From G025836975 sp040391135 (GTDB lineage Bacteria > Pseudomonadota > Gammaproteobacteria > Burkholderiales > Burkholderiaceae_B), in assembly GCA_040391135.1 (NCBI GenBank), contig JBEBYL010000011.1:1-64000 (forward strand): a stretch of DNA of 64,000 nucleotides, read 5' to 3'. Made by a program: the position numbers and the translations under genes. Every line of letters begins with the position of its first letter. Position 1 is the first letter of the stretch. The notes under the pieces are model-generated. The model was not told the origin of the DNA and made no database searches. It worked only from the letters and a program-made list of their open reading frames with translations. This document shows positions 51,634-59,970 of the stretch, one piece after another.

Positions 51634-53070
51634 CTAAATCGGATTTGTCGGGAGGCTGTCGCCGCACACGCTTTCGGGCTCCGGATTGTGCCAGCCCCCG
51701 TGGCCCGCGATCAGTTCTTGGGCTTTCCTGGGGCCCCAGCTGCCCGCGGCGTACGCCAAAGCCTTGGAATGGCGGGTCAATACAGGCTCGAGCACGGCCC
51801 AGGCGGCTTCTATCGCCTCTTCGCTGGTAAACAAGGCCCTGTCGCCCGACAGGGCGTCGGTAAGCAATCTTTCATAAGGCGATTCTTCCAGAGGATCGTC
51901 ATCCAGCAAGTACAGTTCGCGTTGATCGCCGACGAACTCCTTGCCCGACCGCTTCACGCGGGCGGCCAGCGCGACAGCCGAACGCGGCGACAGGCGAAAG
52001 CGCAGGTAGTTCGGCCTCCCCTTGGCGGGATGCGAATCGGCAAACAGCTTTTGCGGCGGCGCCTTCATTTGCACCAGGACTTCGGCCGCGTCCTGGGCCA
52101 GGCATTTTCCCGAACGCAGGAACCAGGGAACGCCAGCCCAGCGCCAGGAATCGATGAACAGGCGCAGCGCGCAATAGGTTTCGACATCGGAGCGCGGGTC
52201 CACATGCGCCTCCTTCCTGTAGCCTTTGTATTGCCCGCGCACAAGATCGCCGGCCTGCAAGGGGCGCATGGCCTGGAACACCTTGGCCTTCTCGGAATGC
52301 ACGGCATCGTAGCCCGGGTAGGCGGGCGGCTCCATGGCAAGCAGGGCCACGACCTGGAACAAATGATTCTGGATGACGTCGCGCAGGCAGCCCGCGCTTT
52401 CGTAAAAACCTCCGCGATTGCCCACGCCGAAGGTTTCCGACAAGGTGATCTGGACGCTGTCGATATGATCTCGATTCCAGACTGGCTCCAGGAAGGAATT
52501 GGCAAAGCGGAAATACAGGATATTCATGATCGCCTCCTTGCCCAGGAAGTGATCGATGCGGAAGATGGATTCCTCGGGGAAGACGGAACAGGCCAGGCGG
52601 TTAAGCTCGCGGGCCGAGGCCAGATCGCGCCCGAAAGGCTTCTCGACAATGACGCGCGCTCCTTGCGCCAGGCCGGAAGCATCCAGGCTTTTGATGACCG
52701 TGGCGAAAAGCGATGGCGGAATGGCAAGATAGTGGGCTGGCCGGCGCGCGCCGGCCAGCGCCTGCTTCAGCCGCGTAAAGGTATCGGGCTGCGTATAGTC
52801 GCCGCTGACATAGCGGACTTGGGAAATCAGGTGTTCGAACGCCGGCCTATCGTCGATTTTTCCCGATTGGCGAATGCTGTCGGCTATCCGCTTGCGCAAT
52901 TGCGCCCGCGTCATGGACGAGGACGCCACCCCTATTACGGGCACCGTCAGCCGGCCCCGCCTGGCCATGGCGTAGAGCGCGGGAAATATCTTCTTGTGCG
53001 CCAGGTCTCCGGTCATGCCGAACAACACCAGCGCGTCGGATTCCTTCTTCCTGGTCGGGGCGGCCGTCAC
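51634..53070 (-). CDS. zwf: glucose-6-phosphate dehydrogenase
   Basis: A 478-residue enzyme that makes 6-phosphogluconolactone and NADPH from glucose 6-phosphate, the first step of the oxidative pentose phosphate pathway. The NADP motif is VLFGMTGDLAHKK, the active site is FRIDHFLGKEAI, and the KPFGRD lysine is present. The GTG start overlaps the gnd stop (GTGA), so the two are translationally coupled. Confidence 0.96.
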   Translation of the reverse strand: MTAAPTRKKESDALVLFGMTGDLAHKKIFPALYAMARRGRLTVPVIGVASSSMTRAQLRKRIADSIRQSGKIDDRPAFEHLISQVRYVSGDYTQPDTFTRLKQALAGARRPAHYLAIPPSLFATVIKSLDASGLAQGARVIVEKPFGRDLASARELNRLACSVFPEESIFRIDHFLGKEAIMNILYFRFANSFLEPVWNRDHIDSVQITLSETFGVGNRGGFYESAGCLRDVIQNHLFQVVALLAMEPPAYPGYDAVHSEKAKVFQAMRPLQAGDLVRGQYKGYRKEAHVDPRSDVETYCALRLFIDSWRWAGVPWFLRSGKCLAQDAAEVLVQMKAPPQKLFADSHPAKGRPNYLRFRLSPRSAVALAARVKRSGKEFVGDQRELYLLDDDPLEESPYERLLTDALSGDRALFTSEEAIEAAWAVLEPVLTRHSKALAYAAGSWGPRKAQELIAGHGGWHNPEPESVCGDSLPTNPI

Positions 53071-54092
53071 ACCAAGGATCCCCCTTTGGGTTTCTCGGTA
53101 TGGCCGCCGAACTGCTTGCGCATGGCCGACAGGACGCGATTCGCATACACCGCATTGCCGCGCGATTCAAAACGCGAAAACAGCGCTGCGCTGAGCACTG
53201 GCGTGGGAACCCCTTGATCGATGGCCGCGGCCAACGCCCACCGCCCTTCCCCCGAGTCGGAAACATGGCCGGCATAGCCTTCCAGTTCGGGGTCGCCCTG
53301 CAGGGCCTGCGCCGTCAGGTCCAGCAACCAGGAACCGATCACACTGCCGCGCCGCCAAAGTTCGGTGATTTCGGGGATATCCAGGTCGTAGCGATAGTGT
53401 TCGGGATGGCGCAGAGGCGTGGTTTCCGCATTGGTTTCGCGTTCGTGCTTGCCGATATTGGCCTTGTGAAGAATATTGAGGCCTTCCGCATAAGCCGCCA
53501 TCATCCCGTACTCGATGCCGTTATGGATCATTTTCACGAAATGCCCCGCCCCATGCGGGCCGCAATGCAGGTAGCCGCTATCGGCGCTGCTGGCCGCGGA
53601 GCGGCCCGGAGTGCGCGGCACCATGTCCTGGCCGGGCGCAAGCGCCGCAAACGCCGGCTCCAGATGCTTGAAGGTGTCCGCCTCGCCGCCGACCATCAGG
53701 CAATAGCCCCGGTCCAGTCCGGCCACGCCGCCGCTGGTGCCCACGTCCATATAGCGGATTCCGGCCAATGCCAGATCGGCGGCGCGGCGGATGTCGTCGT
53801 GATACGACGAATTGCCGCCATCGATGACAATGTCGTCCTTATCGAGCAAAGGCAGCAAGGTATCCAAGACGCCGTCCACGACGGCGGCCGGCACCATCAG
53901 CCATATGGCGCGCGGCCGGGCCAGCGATGCAACCAGCCCGGGCAAATCGGAACACGCCTTCGCGCCTCGCCCCGACGCGAGTTCGCGCGCCTCCGGATGA
54001 CTGTCATACACCACGCATTCATGGCCTTTCTGCAGCAGGCGCTGCACCATATTGCTGCCCATGCGGCCCAAACCCACCATCCCGATCTGCAT
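53067..54092 (-). CDS. gnd: 6-phosphogluconate dehydrogenase, decarboxylating (NAD-type, short form)
   Basis: A 341-residue enzyme of the short, GndA/YqeC-like class. The Rossmann loop is GMVGLGRMGSNM, and the substrate-site segments are VIDGGNSSYHDD and KMIHNGIEYGMMAAYAEG. It decarboxylates 6-phosphogluconate to ribulose 5-phosphate. The ATG at 54092 follows GGGAG; the open frame beyond it is not conserved. It is coupled to zwf. Confidence 0.93.
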   Translation of the reverse strand: MQIGMVGLGRMGSNMVQRLLQKGHECVVYDSHPEARELASGRGAKACSDLPGLVASLARPRAIWLMVPAAVVDGVLDTLLPLLDKDDIVIDGGNSSYHDDIRRAADLALAGIRYMDVGTSGGVAGLDRGYCLMVGGEADTFKHLEPAFAALAPGQDMVPRTPGRSAASSADSGYLHCGPHGAGHFVKMIHNGIEYGMMAAYAEGLNILHKANIGKHERETNAETTPLRHPEHYRYDLDIPEITELWRRGSVIGSWLLDLTAQALQGDPELEGYAGHVSDSGEGRWALAAAIDQGVPTPVLSAALFSRFESRGNAVYANRVLSAMRKQFGGHTEKPKGGSLV

Positions 54093-54208
54093 TCCTTCTC
54101 TCCCGGAAAAAAAACCCCAAACGCTACCATAAAAAACGAAAAGGACTAGACTATTTGGATCGTGCCTGCCCATGAGGGCAAGCCCCATGCCCAAGAAGGA
54201 TAAGCCCC

Positions 54209-54691
54209 ATGACAGCCGTCGCCTATGAGCAAGCACCGCCCTGGACCGTCACCCAATGGCTGAACACGCGCCAGGAACTGTCCCTGGAATCGTTGCGCGG
54301 CTCCATTGTCGTGCTGCACGCCTTCCAGATGCTGTGTCCCGGTTGCGTCTCTTACGGCATACCGCAAGCCAAGGCCATTCATGCCGCATTTCCGCCCGAC
54401 AAGGTCAGAGTGATAGGCCTGCACACCGTGTTCGAGCATCATGCCGCGATGGGGCCGGTTTCGCTGGAGGCCTTCGTGCATGAGTATCGCCTGGGCTTCC
54501 CGATAGCCATCGACACGCCGGCCGGCGATGGACCCATCCCATTGACCATGCAAGCCTACCGGCTGCAAGGCACGCCCAGCCTGATACTGATCGATCGGGC
54601 CGGTCAAATACGGCTGCATCATTTCGGGCAGCTCGACGATTTGCGGGCGGGAGCGGCCATAGGGCAATTGCTGTCGGAACAATCCGGCTAG
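54209..54691 (+). CDS. redoxin-domain (thioredoxin-like) protein
   Basis: A 160-residue thioredoxin-fold protein without signal peptide. The active site is MLCPGCVSYGIPQA (CPGC), near the position of a peroxiredoxin-like CxxC. The C-terminal part has the cis-proline region GTPSLILIDRAGQIRLHHFG. It probably reduces disulfides or peroxides. The stop TAG shares its bases with the stop of the convergent slipin gene. Confidence 0.88.
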   Translation: MTAVAYEQAPPWTVTQWLNTRQELSLESLRGSIVVLHAFQMLCPGCVSYGIPQAKAIHAAFPPDKVRVIGLHTVFEHHAAMGPVSLEAFVHEYRLGFPIAIDTPAGDGPIPLTMQAYRLQGTPSLILIDRAGQIRLHHFGQLDDLRAGAAIGQLLSEQSG

Positions 54692-55449
54692 CCGGACTTC
54701 TTGCCCATCAGGGACGACAGCAGATCGACCGGTATCGGAAAGACCAGGGTCGAGCTTTTATCCCCCGCCACCTGGGTCAATGTCTGCAGATACCGCAGTT
54801 GCATGGCCGAGGGCTGGGCGGCCAGGATTTCGGCCGCCTCCATCAGCGCCTGGGCCGCCTGCTTCTCGCCTTCGGCATGAATGACCTTGGCGCGCCGCTC
54901 GCGCTCGGCTTCGGCCTGCCGGGCGATGGCGCGGATCATGTTCTCGTTCAAGTCTATGTGCTTGATCTCGACGTTGGTGACCTTGATGCCCCAGGAGTCG
55001 GTCTGCGCATCGAGTATCTGCTGCACGTCGAGGTTGAGTTTTTCGCGTTCGGACAGCATTTCATCCAGTTCGTGCTTGCCCAGCACGGCGCGCAGCGTGG
55101 TCTGCGCCAGCTGGCTGGTGGCCTCCAGGTAGCGCTCGACCTGGATGATGGCCTTGTCAGGAGCCACCACGCGGAAATACACGACCGCATTGACCTTTAC
55201 CGATACGTTGTCCCGCGAGATCACGTCCTGGCTGGGTACGTCCATGGTGACGACCCGCAGGTCCACCCGGACCATCTGCTGAACCACCGGGATAACGAAC
55301 ACCAGGCCGGGCCCTTTCACGCTGGTAAAACGGCCCAGGGTGAAAACGACGCCGCGCTGGTATTCACGCAGGATTTTCAGGGCATTGAACAGCACCAGCA
55401 GCAGGACGATGACGATGGCCGCCAGGCCGATATTGAAGCTATAAAACAT
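54688..55449 (-). CDS. slipin (stomatin/SPFH-domain protein)
   Basis: A 253-residue membrane protein: an N-terminal helix (IGLAAIVIVLLLVLFNAL), an SPFH domain (YQRGVVFTLGRFTSVKGPGL), then a coiled coil (EAERERRAKVIHAEGEKQAA). It forms membrane-bound oligomers and works with NfeD proteases. Its start overlaps the end of the NfeD gene by 11 bp, the standard pairing. Confidence 0.93.
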   Translation of the reverse strand: MFYSFNIGLAAIVIVLLLVLFNALKILREYQRGVVFTLGRFTSVKGPGLVFVIPVVQQMVRVDLRVVTMDVPSQDVISRDNVSVKVNAVVYFRVVAPDKAIIQVERYLEATSQLAQTTLRAVLGKHELDEMLSEREKLNLDVQQILDAQTDSWGIKVTNVEIKHIDLNENMIRAIARQAEAERERRAKVIHAEGEKQAAQALMEAAEILAAQPSAMQLRYLQTLTQVAGDKSSTLVFPIPVDLLSSLMGKKSG

Positions 55450-56842
55450 GACGTTCCCCCTTTGAGCGCATGGCGGATGCCCCGCCGGCGCGAACACGGA
55501 TGACTTGCAGGACGAGGCCGTCCAGCGCCACTACCTGTATGGCATCGCCCGGCGATAATGGTTCCTTGCACTGGACGCGCCAGCTTTCCCCCCGGATTTC
55601 GGCGTATACGATGCCGTCCTTTCCCACCGAGCTTACAACGCCGGGCAGGCCGGGCATTTCTTCGCGGCCGGTGACGACCGCCCGCTTATGGGCGCGGGCC
55701 GCCAGCGCGCCTATCGCCATGATCAGCGCCGCGCTGACGACGGCGATGCCGATCAGGAAAGGCACGGAAAGATCGAAACCCGGTATGCCCGTGTCGGTCA
55801 GGAACAGGCCGCCCAGGACGAAGGCGATGATCCCTCCTATTCCCAAAGCGCCGAAGCTGGGCAGGAAGGCCTCGGCAATCATCATGGCGCTGCCCGCGGC
55901 GATCAGGCCAACGCCGGCCCAGTTGACGGGCAGCATCTGGAATGCATACAGTCCCAGCAACAGGCAGATAAGGCCGGCTACGCCCGGCAAGGCCGCGCCG
56001 GGGCTGGTCAGTTCGAAGAACAGGCCGTAGATGCCCACCATCATCAGTATCAGCGCCACTTGCGGATTGGCGACAAGGGACAGGATGCGGGTGCGCCAGT
56101 CCGGCGTCAGCCGCTCGATGCGCGCGCCGGCGGTGGACAAGGTGATTGTTGCGCCGCTGTCCAGCTTGACCTGGCGGCCGTCGATGCGGGCAAGCAGGTC
56201 TTCAACGCTGGACGCGACCACATCGATGACGCCTGTTTTCAACGCCTCCGGGGCTGACAGGCTGCGCGCCTCCAGGACGGCCTGCTCAGCAAATTCGGCA
56301 TTGCGCCCGCGCAATTGGGCCAGGCTGCGTATATATGCCGCGGCGTCGTTGGCCGCCTTGTGCGCCAGGGTGCCGCCATCGGTTTTTTTATTCTTGTCGT
56401 CAGCTTCGGTGGCTTGCCCAGGACCGGGCCCGCCTATGGACACCGGCGTTGCCGCGCCCAGATTGCTGGCGGGCGTCATGGCCGCGATATGGCTGGCATA
56501 CAGTATGAAGGTGCCGGCGCTGGCGGCGCGTGCGCCACCGGGGCCCACGAAGCTGGCGACAGGTATGGGCGAGGCCAGTATCTGCCGTACGATCGAGCGC
56601 ATGGAGGTGTCCAGGCCGCCGGGCGTGTCCAGTTCTATCACCGCCAGCACGGCGCCGTCGTCGGCCGCCTGCTTCAGGCCCCGGGTAATGAAATCGGATG
56701 TGGCAGGGCTGATGATGCCATCCACCTGCAGGACTTTGACAACGGGTTCGGCCGCGGCCGCCGGACTTCCAGCCAGGCCGAAAATTGCCAGCAGACCCGC
56801 CATCGCGCCGCATGCGAACCATCTCGATCGTGCCCTGCCCAT
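55439..56842 (-). CDS. NfeD-family membrane serine protease, long form
   Basis: A 467-residue protein. A signal peptide (cleavage near SPAAAAEP) is followed by a ClpP-like serine protease domain (IELDTPGGLDTSMRSIV, then GGARAASAGTFILYASHIA with the nucleophilic Ser). Membrane helices and the C-terminal OB-fold NfeD domain (IVYAEIRGESWRVQC) come next. It cleaves slipin-type partners. The ATG at 56842 follows AGGGA; a longer open frame runs upstream. Confidence 0.92.
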   Translation of the reverse strand: MGRARSRWFACGAMAGLLAIFGLAGSPAAAAEPVVKVLQVDGIISPATSDFITRGLKQAADDGAVLAVIELDTPGGLDTSMRSIVRQILASPIPVASFVGPGGARAASAGTFILYASHIAAMTPASNLGAATPVSIGGPGPGQATEADDKNKKTDGGTLAHKAANDAAAYIRSLAQLRGRNAEFAEQAVLEARSLSAPEALKTGVIDVVASSVEDLLARIDGRQVKLDSGATITLSTAGARIERLTPDWRTRILSLVANPQVALILMMVGIYGLFFELTSPGAALPGVAGLICLLLGLYAFQMLPVNWAGVGLIAAGSAMMIAEAFLPSFGALGIGGIIAFVLGGLFLTDTGIPGFDLSVPFLIGIAVVSAALIMAIGALAARAHKRAVVTGREEMPGLPGVVSSVGKDGIVYAEIRGESWRVQCKEPLSPGDAIQVVALDGLVLQVIRVRAGGASAMRSKGERHVL

Positions 56843-56912
56843 GTCGGTTTCCCTATTAGCATTAACAGGCCGCTTGCGGCGTGCCATGACAGGCGTATGC
56901 CGCAACGCGGGT

Positions 56913-57275
56913 TCAGTATAGTCTGCTGATCTCCGCCGCCAGGATCAATGCGTGATTGTGCTCCGCATCCTTGGCGCCATACACCAGCGTGATCGGCCGG
57001 CCGCCGGCGTCCCCGATGAGCGCGCGCATGCGCTCGATCTGCTCGGGAGCGCGCAACTCGGTCTGGTAGCTGTCGCGAAACTGATCCCAGTGCTCCACCT
57101 TGTGGGAAAACCACTTGCGCAGCGGCGGGCTGGGCGCCAGGTCCTTGACCCAGGCATCGTATTTCAATTCCTGCCTGGATACTCCGCGCGGCCACAGACG
57201 ATCCACAAAGACCCGATAGCCGTCCTTTTCGGCGGCCGGCTCGTAGGCGCGCTTTATCTGAACATGCTTTGCCAT
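56913..57275 (-). CDS. DUF488 family protein
   Basis: A 120-residue protein of the DUF488 (YeaO-like) family. The signature RVFVDRLWPRGVSRQELKYD and WDQFRDSYQTEL are present. The function is unknown; an N-glycosylase-like or nucleic-acid role has been suggested for some members. It follows fumC by 16 bp on the same strand. Confidence 0.9.
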   Translation of the reverse strand: MAKHVQIKRAYEPAAEKDGYRVFVDRLWPRGVSRQELKYDAWVKDLAPSPPLRKWFSHKVEHWDQFRDSYQTELRAPEQIERMRALIGDAGGRPITLVYGAKDAEHNHALILAAEISRLY

Positions 57276-57291
57276 GGCCTTCCATGCCTCC

Positions 57292-58689
57292 TTAACCGGT
57301 GTGCGTCATGTCGATGGGCTTGATCCACGCGTCGTACTCTTCGGCGCTGACATAGCCCAGCGCCAGGGCCGCCGCCCGCAAGGTGGATTTTTCCTTTTGC
57401 GCCTTCTTGGCGATGGCGGCCGCCTTGTCGTAGCCGATATGGCGGTTCAAGGCTGTGACCAGCATCAGATTCTTGTCCAGGTTCTCGGCGATGCGTTCGC
57501 GATTGGGCTCGATGCCGACGGCGCAATGGTCGTTGAACGCAAGGCAGGCATCGCTGAGCAGTTCTATGCTCTCCAGAACATTGTGCACCATCACGGGCTT
57601 GTAGACATTAAGCTGGAAATTGCCCTGGCTGCCGGCGAAGGCCGTGGCGGCGTCATTGCCGAACACCTGCACGCACACCATGGTCATGGCTTCGCATTGC
57701 GTGGGATTGACCTTGCCCGGCATGATGGAGGAGCCGGGCTCGTTATCGGGAATGATCAGTTCGCCAATGCCGCAGCGCGGGCCGCTGGCCAGCCAGCGTA
57801 CATCGTTGGCCATTTTCATCAGGGCCCCGGCCAGGGTGCGCAAGGAGGCCGACAAATTGACCAGGGCGTCATGCGCCGACAAGGCGAAGAACTTGTTCTG
57901 GGCCGAGCGGAACGGCAGGCCGGTTATTTCAGCGATATGTCCGGCCGCGGTTTCGCCAAAGCGGGGGTGCGCATTCAGGCCCGTGCCGACCGCCGTGCCG
58001 CCGATCGCCAGATCGTAGATTCCGGGAAGATCCGATTGCACGCCGTCCAACGCGAAATCGATCTGCGCCACCCAGCCCCCTATTTCCTGCCCCAGCGTAA
58101 TCGGCGTGGCATCCTGCAGGTGGGTGCGCCCCGTCTTGACGACCTGGCTGTAGGCTTCCGCTTTTTCCGCCAAGGTGTTGCGCAGGGCGCCGACCGAGGG
58201 AAACAGCTTGCGCGCCAGCTCCTGGGCCACGGCGATATGCATGGCCGTTGGAAAGGTATCGTTGGACGATTGCCCGCGATTGACATGGTCGTTGGGATGC
58301 ACGGGCTTTTTGCTGCCGCGCGAGCCTCCCGCCAGTTCGATGGCGCGATTGGAAATGACCTCGTTCGCATTCATGTTGGACTGCGTGCCCGAACCGGTCT
58401 GGAAAACCACCAGGGGGAACTCGTCGTCCAGCTTGCCTTGTATGACTTCATCGGCGGCGCGCGCAATCAGGCCGGCAATGTCCTGCGGAAGCTCGCCCAG
58501 TTCGGCGTTGGCCTGCGCGGCCGCCTTCTTCAATATGCCCAGGGCTGAAATAATGGGAGCCTGCCACTTGAATCGAGCCACGCCTATCGGAAAATTCTGT
58601 ATCGAACGCTGGGTCTGCGCTCCCCAGTAGCGGGACGCGGGAACCTCGATTTCCCCCATGGAATCGGTTTCGATGCGGGTCGCTGCCAT
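57292..58689 (-). CDS. fumC: class II fumarate hydratase
   Basis: A 465-residue fumarase that interconverts fumarate and malate in the citric acid cycle without an iron-sulfur cluster. The family signature GSSIMPGKVNPTQCEA is intact, as are GSGTQSNMNANEV and the TGRTHLQDATPITLG block. The start at 58689 follows AGGAG. Class II enzymes are oxidant-resistant, which suits the stress genes nearby. Confidence 0.97.
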   Translation of the reverse strand: MAATRIETDSMGEIEVPASRYWGAQTQRSIQNFPIGVARFKWQAPIISALGILKKAAAQANAELGELPQDIAGLIARAADEVIQGKLDDEFPLVVFQTGSGTQSNMNANEVISNRAIELAGGSRGSKKPVHPNDHVNRGQSSNDTFPTAMHIAVAQELARKLFPSVGALRNTLAEKAEAYSQVVKTGRTHLQDATPITLGQEIGGWVAQIDFALDGVQSDLPGIYDLAIGGTAVGTGLNAHPRFGETAAGHIAEITGLPFRSAQNKFFALSAHDALVNLSASLRTLAGALMKMANDVRWLASGPRCGIGELIIPDNEPGSSIMPGKVNPTQCEAMTMVCVQVFGNDAATAFAGSQGNFQLNVYKPVMVHNVLESIELLSDACLAFNDHCAVGIEPNRERIAENLDKNLMLVTALNRHIGYDKAAAIAKKAQKEKSTLRAAALALGYVSAEEYDAWIKPIDMTHTG

Positions 58690-58817
58690 AGTTGCTCCTG
58701 TAGTGTGAATAGCGTGTGCCTGCATCCGTGCAGGCAGGATCCAGACTTCAACTATACGCCTGTGGCGGGCCCGCATGCCGGTATAACGGGGCGGCCGTCA
58801 TGGGGATAGGCCTGTGC

Positions 58818-59843
58818 TCAGAAGCGATCCGACCAGGCCTTGGCCACGTCGAGCATGCGATTGGCAAAGCCCCACTCGTTGTCGAACCACACGAACAGAT
58901 TGGCGAAGCCATCGCCGTTCGTGCGGGTCTGGCTGCCATCGATGATGGCCGAATGCGGATTGTGATTGAAATCGACCGATGCATGCGGATGGTTCGAATA
59001 GGCCAGAAGTCCCGCATAGCGGTTGGTCGACTCCATCAGCAAGGCGTTCAATTCCGACGCGGCCACATCGGTTTGCAGCTTCACCATCAGGTCGATGGCT
59101 GAAACGTTCAATATGGGCACGCGTATGGCCTTGGCCTGCACCTTGCCGGCCAGTTGCGGCAGCAGGCGCTCCACGCCTTGGGCCAGCCCGGTGGCCACCG
59201 GGATGATGGACTGCATGGCCGAACGGGTGCGGCGCAAATCGGAATGATGGTAGCCGTCTATCATGGGCTGATCGTTCATGACCGAATGCAGCGTGGTCAG
59301 GAAGGCATGGTCCACGCCAAAGGCGGCATCCAGTTCGGCCAGCACGGGAATGATGGCGTTGGTGGTGCACGAGGCGTTGGACACCAGCGTTTCCCGGCCG
59401 GTCAGGCCGGCATGATTGATGCCGTAGACCACCGTATAGTCGACGTCGTGGGCGCTGTTGGCCGGCTGGGAAACCAGCACCCTGGGGCAGCCCGCATCCA
59501 CGAACTGCTGCAACTGCTCGCGCGAACCGTAGCGGCCGGAGCACTCCAGCAGCAGATCGATCTCCAGGCTTTTCCAGTCGACTTCTTCAGGCTTGCGGGC
59601 ATGGCTGACGTGTATGACTTGGCCATTGACGATCAGGGCATCCCCGGCCTGCTCCACCTTGCCGGGAAAAACACCGTGGGTGGAATCGAACTGCGACAGA
59701 TAGGCCATGGTCGCCAAGTCGGCGGGCTCGTTGATGGCGACAATCTGGAAGGCGTCGCGCAGGGGCGACTCGTACAAGGCCCGCAATACACAGCGGCCTA
59801 TGCGGCCATAACCGTTGATTGCCAGACGTAAAGGACGGCTCAT
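58818..59843 (-). CDS. epd: erythrose-4-phosphate / glyceraldehyde-3-phosphate dehydrogenase
   Basis: A 341-residue GAPDH-family enzyme. NAD site AINGYGRIGRCVLRALYE and catalytic Cys in LVSNASCTTNAIIPV are intact. The overall pattern, with YGSREQLQQFV and DFNHNPHSAI, is closer to E. coli Epd (erythrose-4-phosphate dehydrogenase of pyridoxal phosphate synthesis) than to GapA. A glycolytic role cannot be excluded. Confidence 0.85.
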   Translation of the reverse strand: MSRPLRLAINGYGRIGRCVLRALYESPLRDAFQIVAINEPADLATMAYLSQFDSTHGVFPGKVEQAGDALIVNGQVIHVSHARKPEEVDWKSLEIDLLLECSGRYGSREQLQQFVDAGCPRVLVSQPANSAHDVDYTVVYGINHAGLTGRETLVSNASCTTNAIIPVLAELDAAFGVDHAFLTTLHSVMNDQPMIDGYHHSDLRRTRSAMQSIIPVATGLAQGVERLLPQLAGKVQAKAIRVPILNVSAIDLMVKLQTDVAASELNALLMESTNRYAGLLAYSNHPHASVDFNHNPHSAIIDGSQTRTNGDGFANLFVWFDNEWGFANRMLDVAKAWSDRF

Positions 59844-59909
59844 GCAAAGCTCTCGATGATGACAATGGGGAATGCCGTCACTTTACTACTTATGCGGGAG
59901 GGAGGAAGA

Positions 59910-59929
59910 CGGGGGCCGCCAAGCCCCCG
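59910..59929 (-). terminator. possible terminator after mmsA
   Basis: CGGGGGC and GCCCCCG pair as a 7-bp GC stem around CGCCAA, 41 bp after the mmsA stop. The downstream minus-strand sequence is pyrimidine-rich (TCTTCCTCCCTCCC) but has no true T-run, so termination strength is uncertain. Confidence 0.4.
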
Positions 59930-59970
59930 CCTCGCAGGCGCCGGCCTTGCGGCCCCGCCTGCCATCCCGC

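Noticed and set aside
51580..53217. A 545-codon plus-strand frame opposite zwf
   Set aside because: Same codon-bias shadow; zwf motifs on the other strand are intact.
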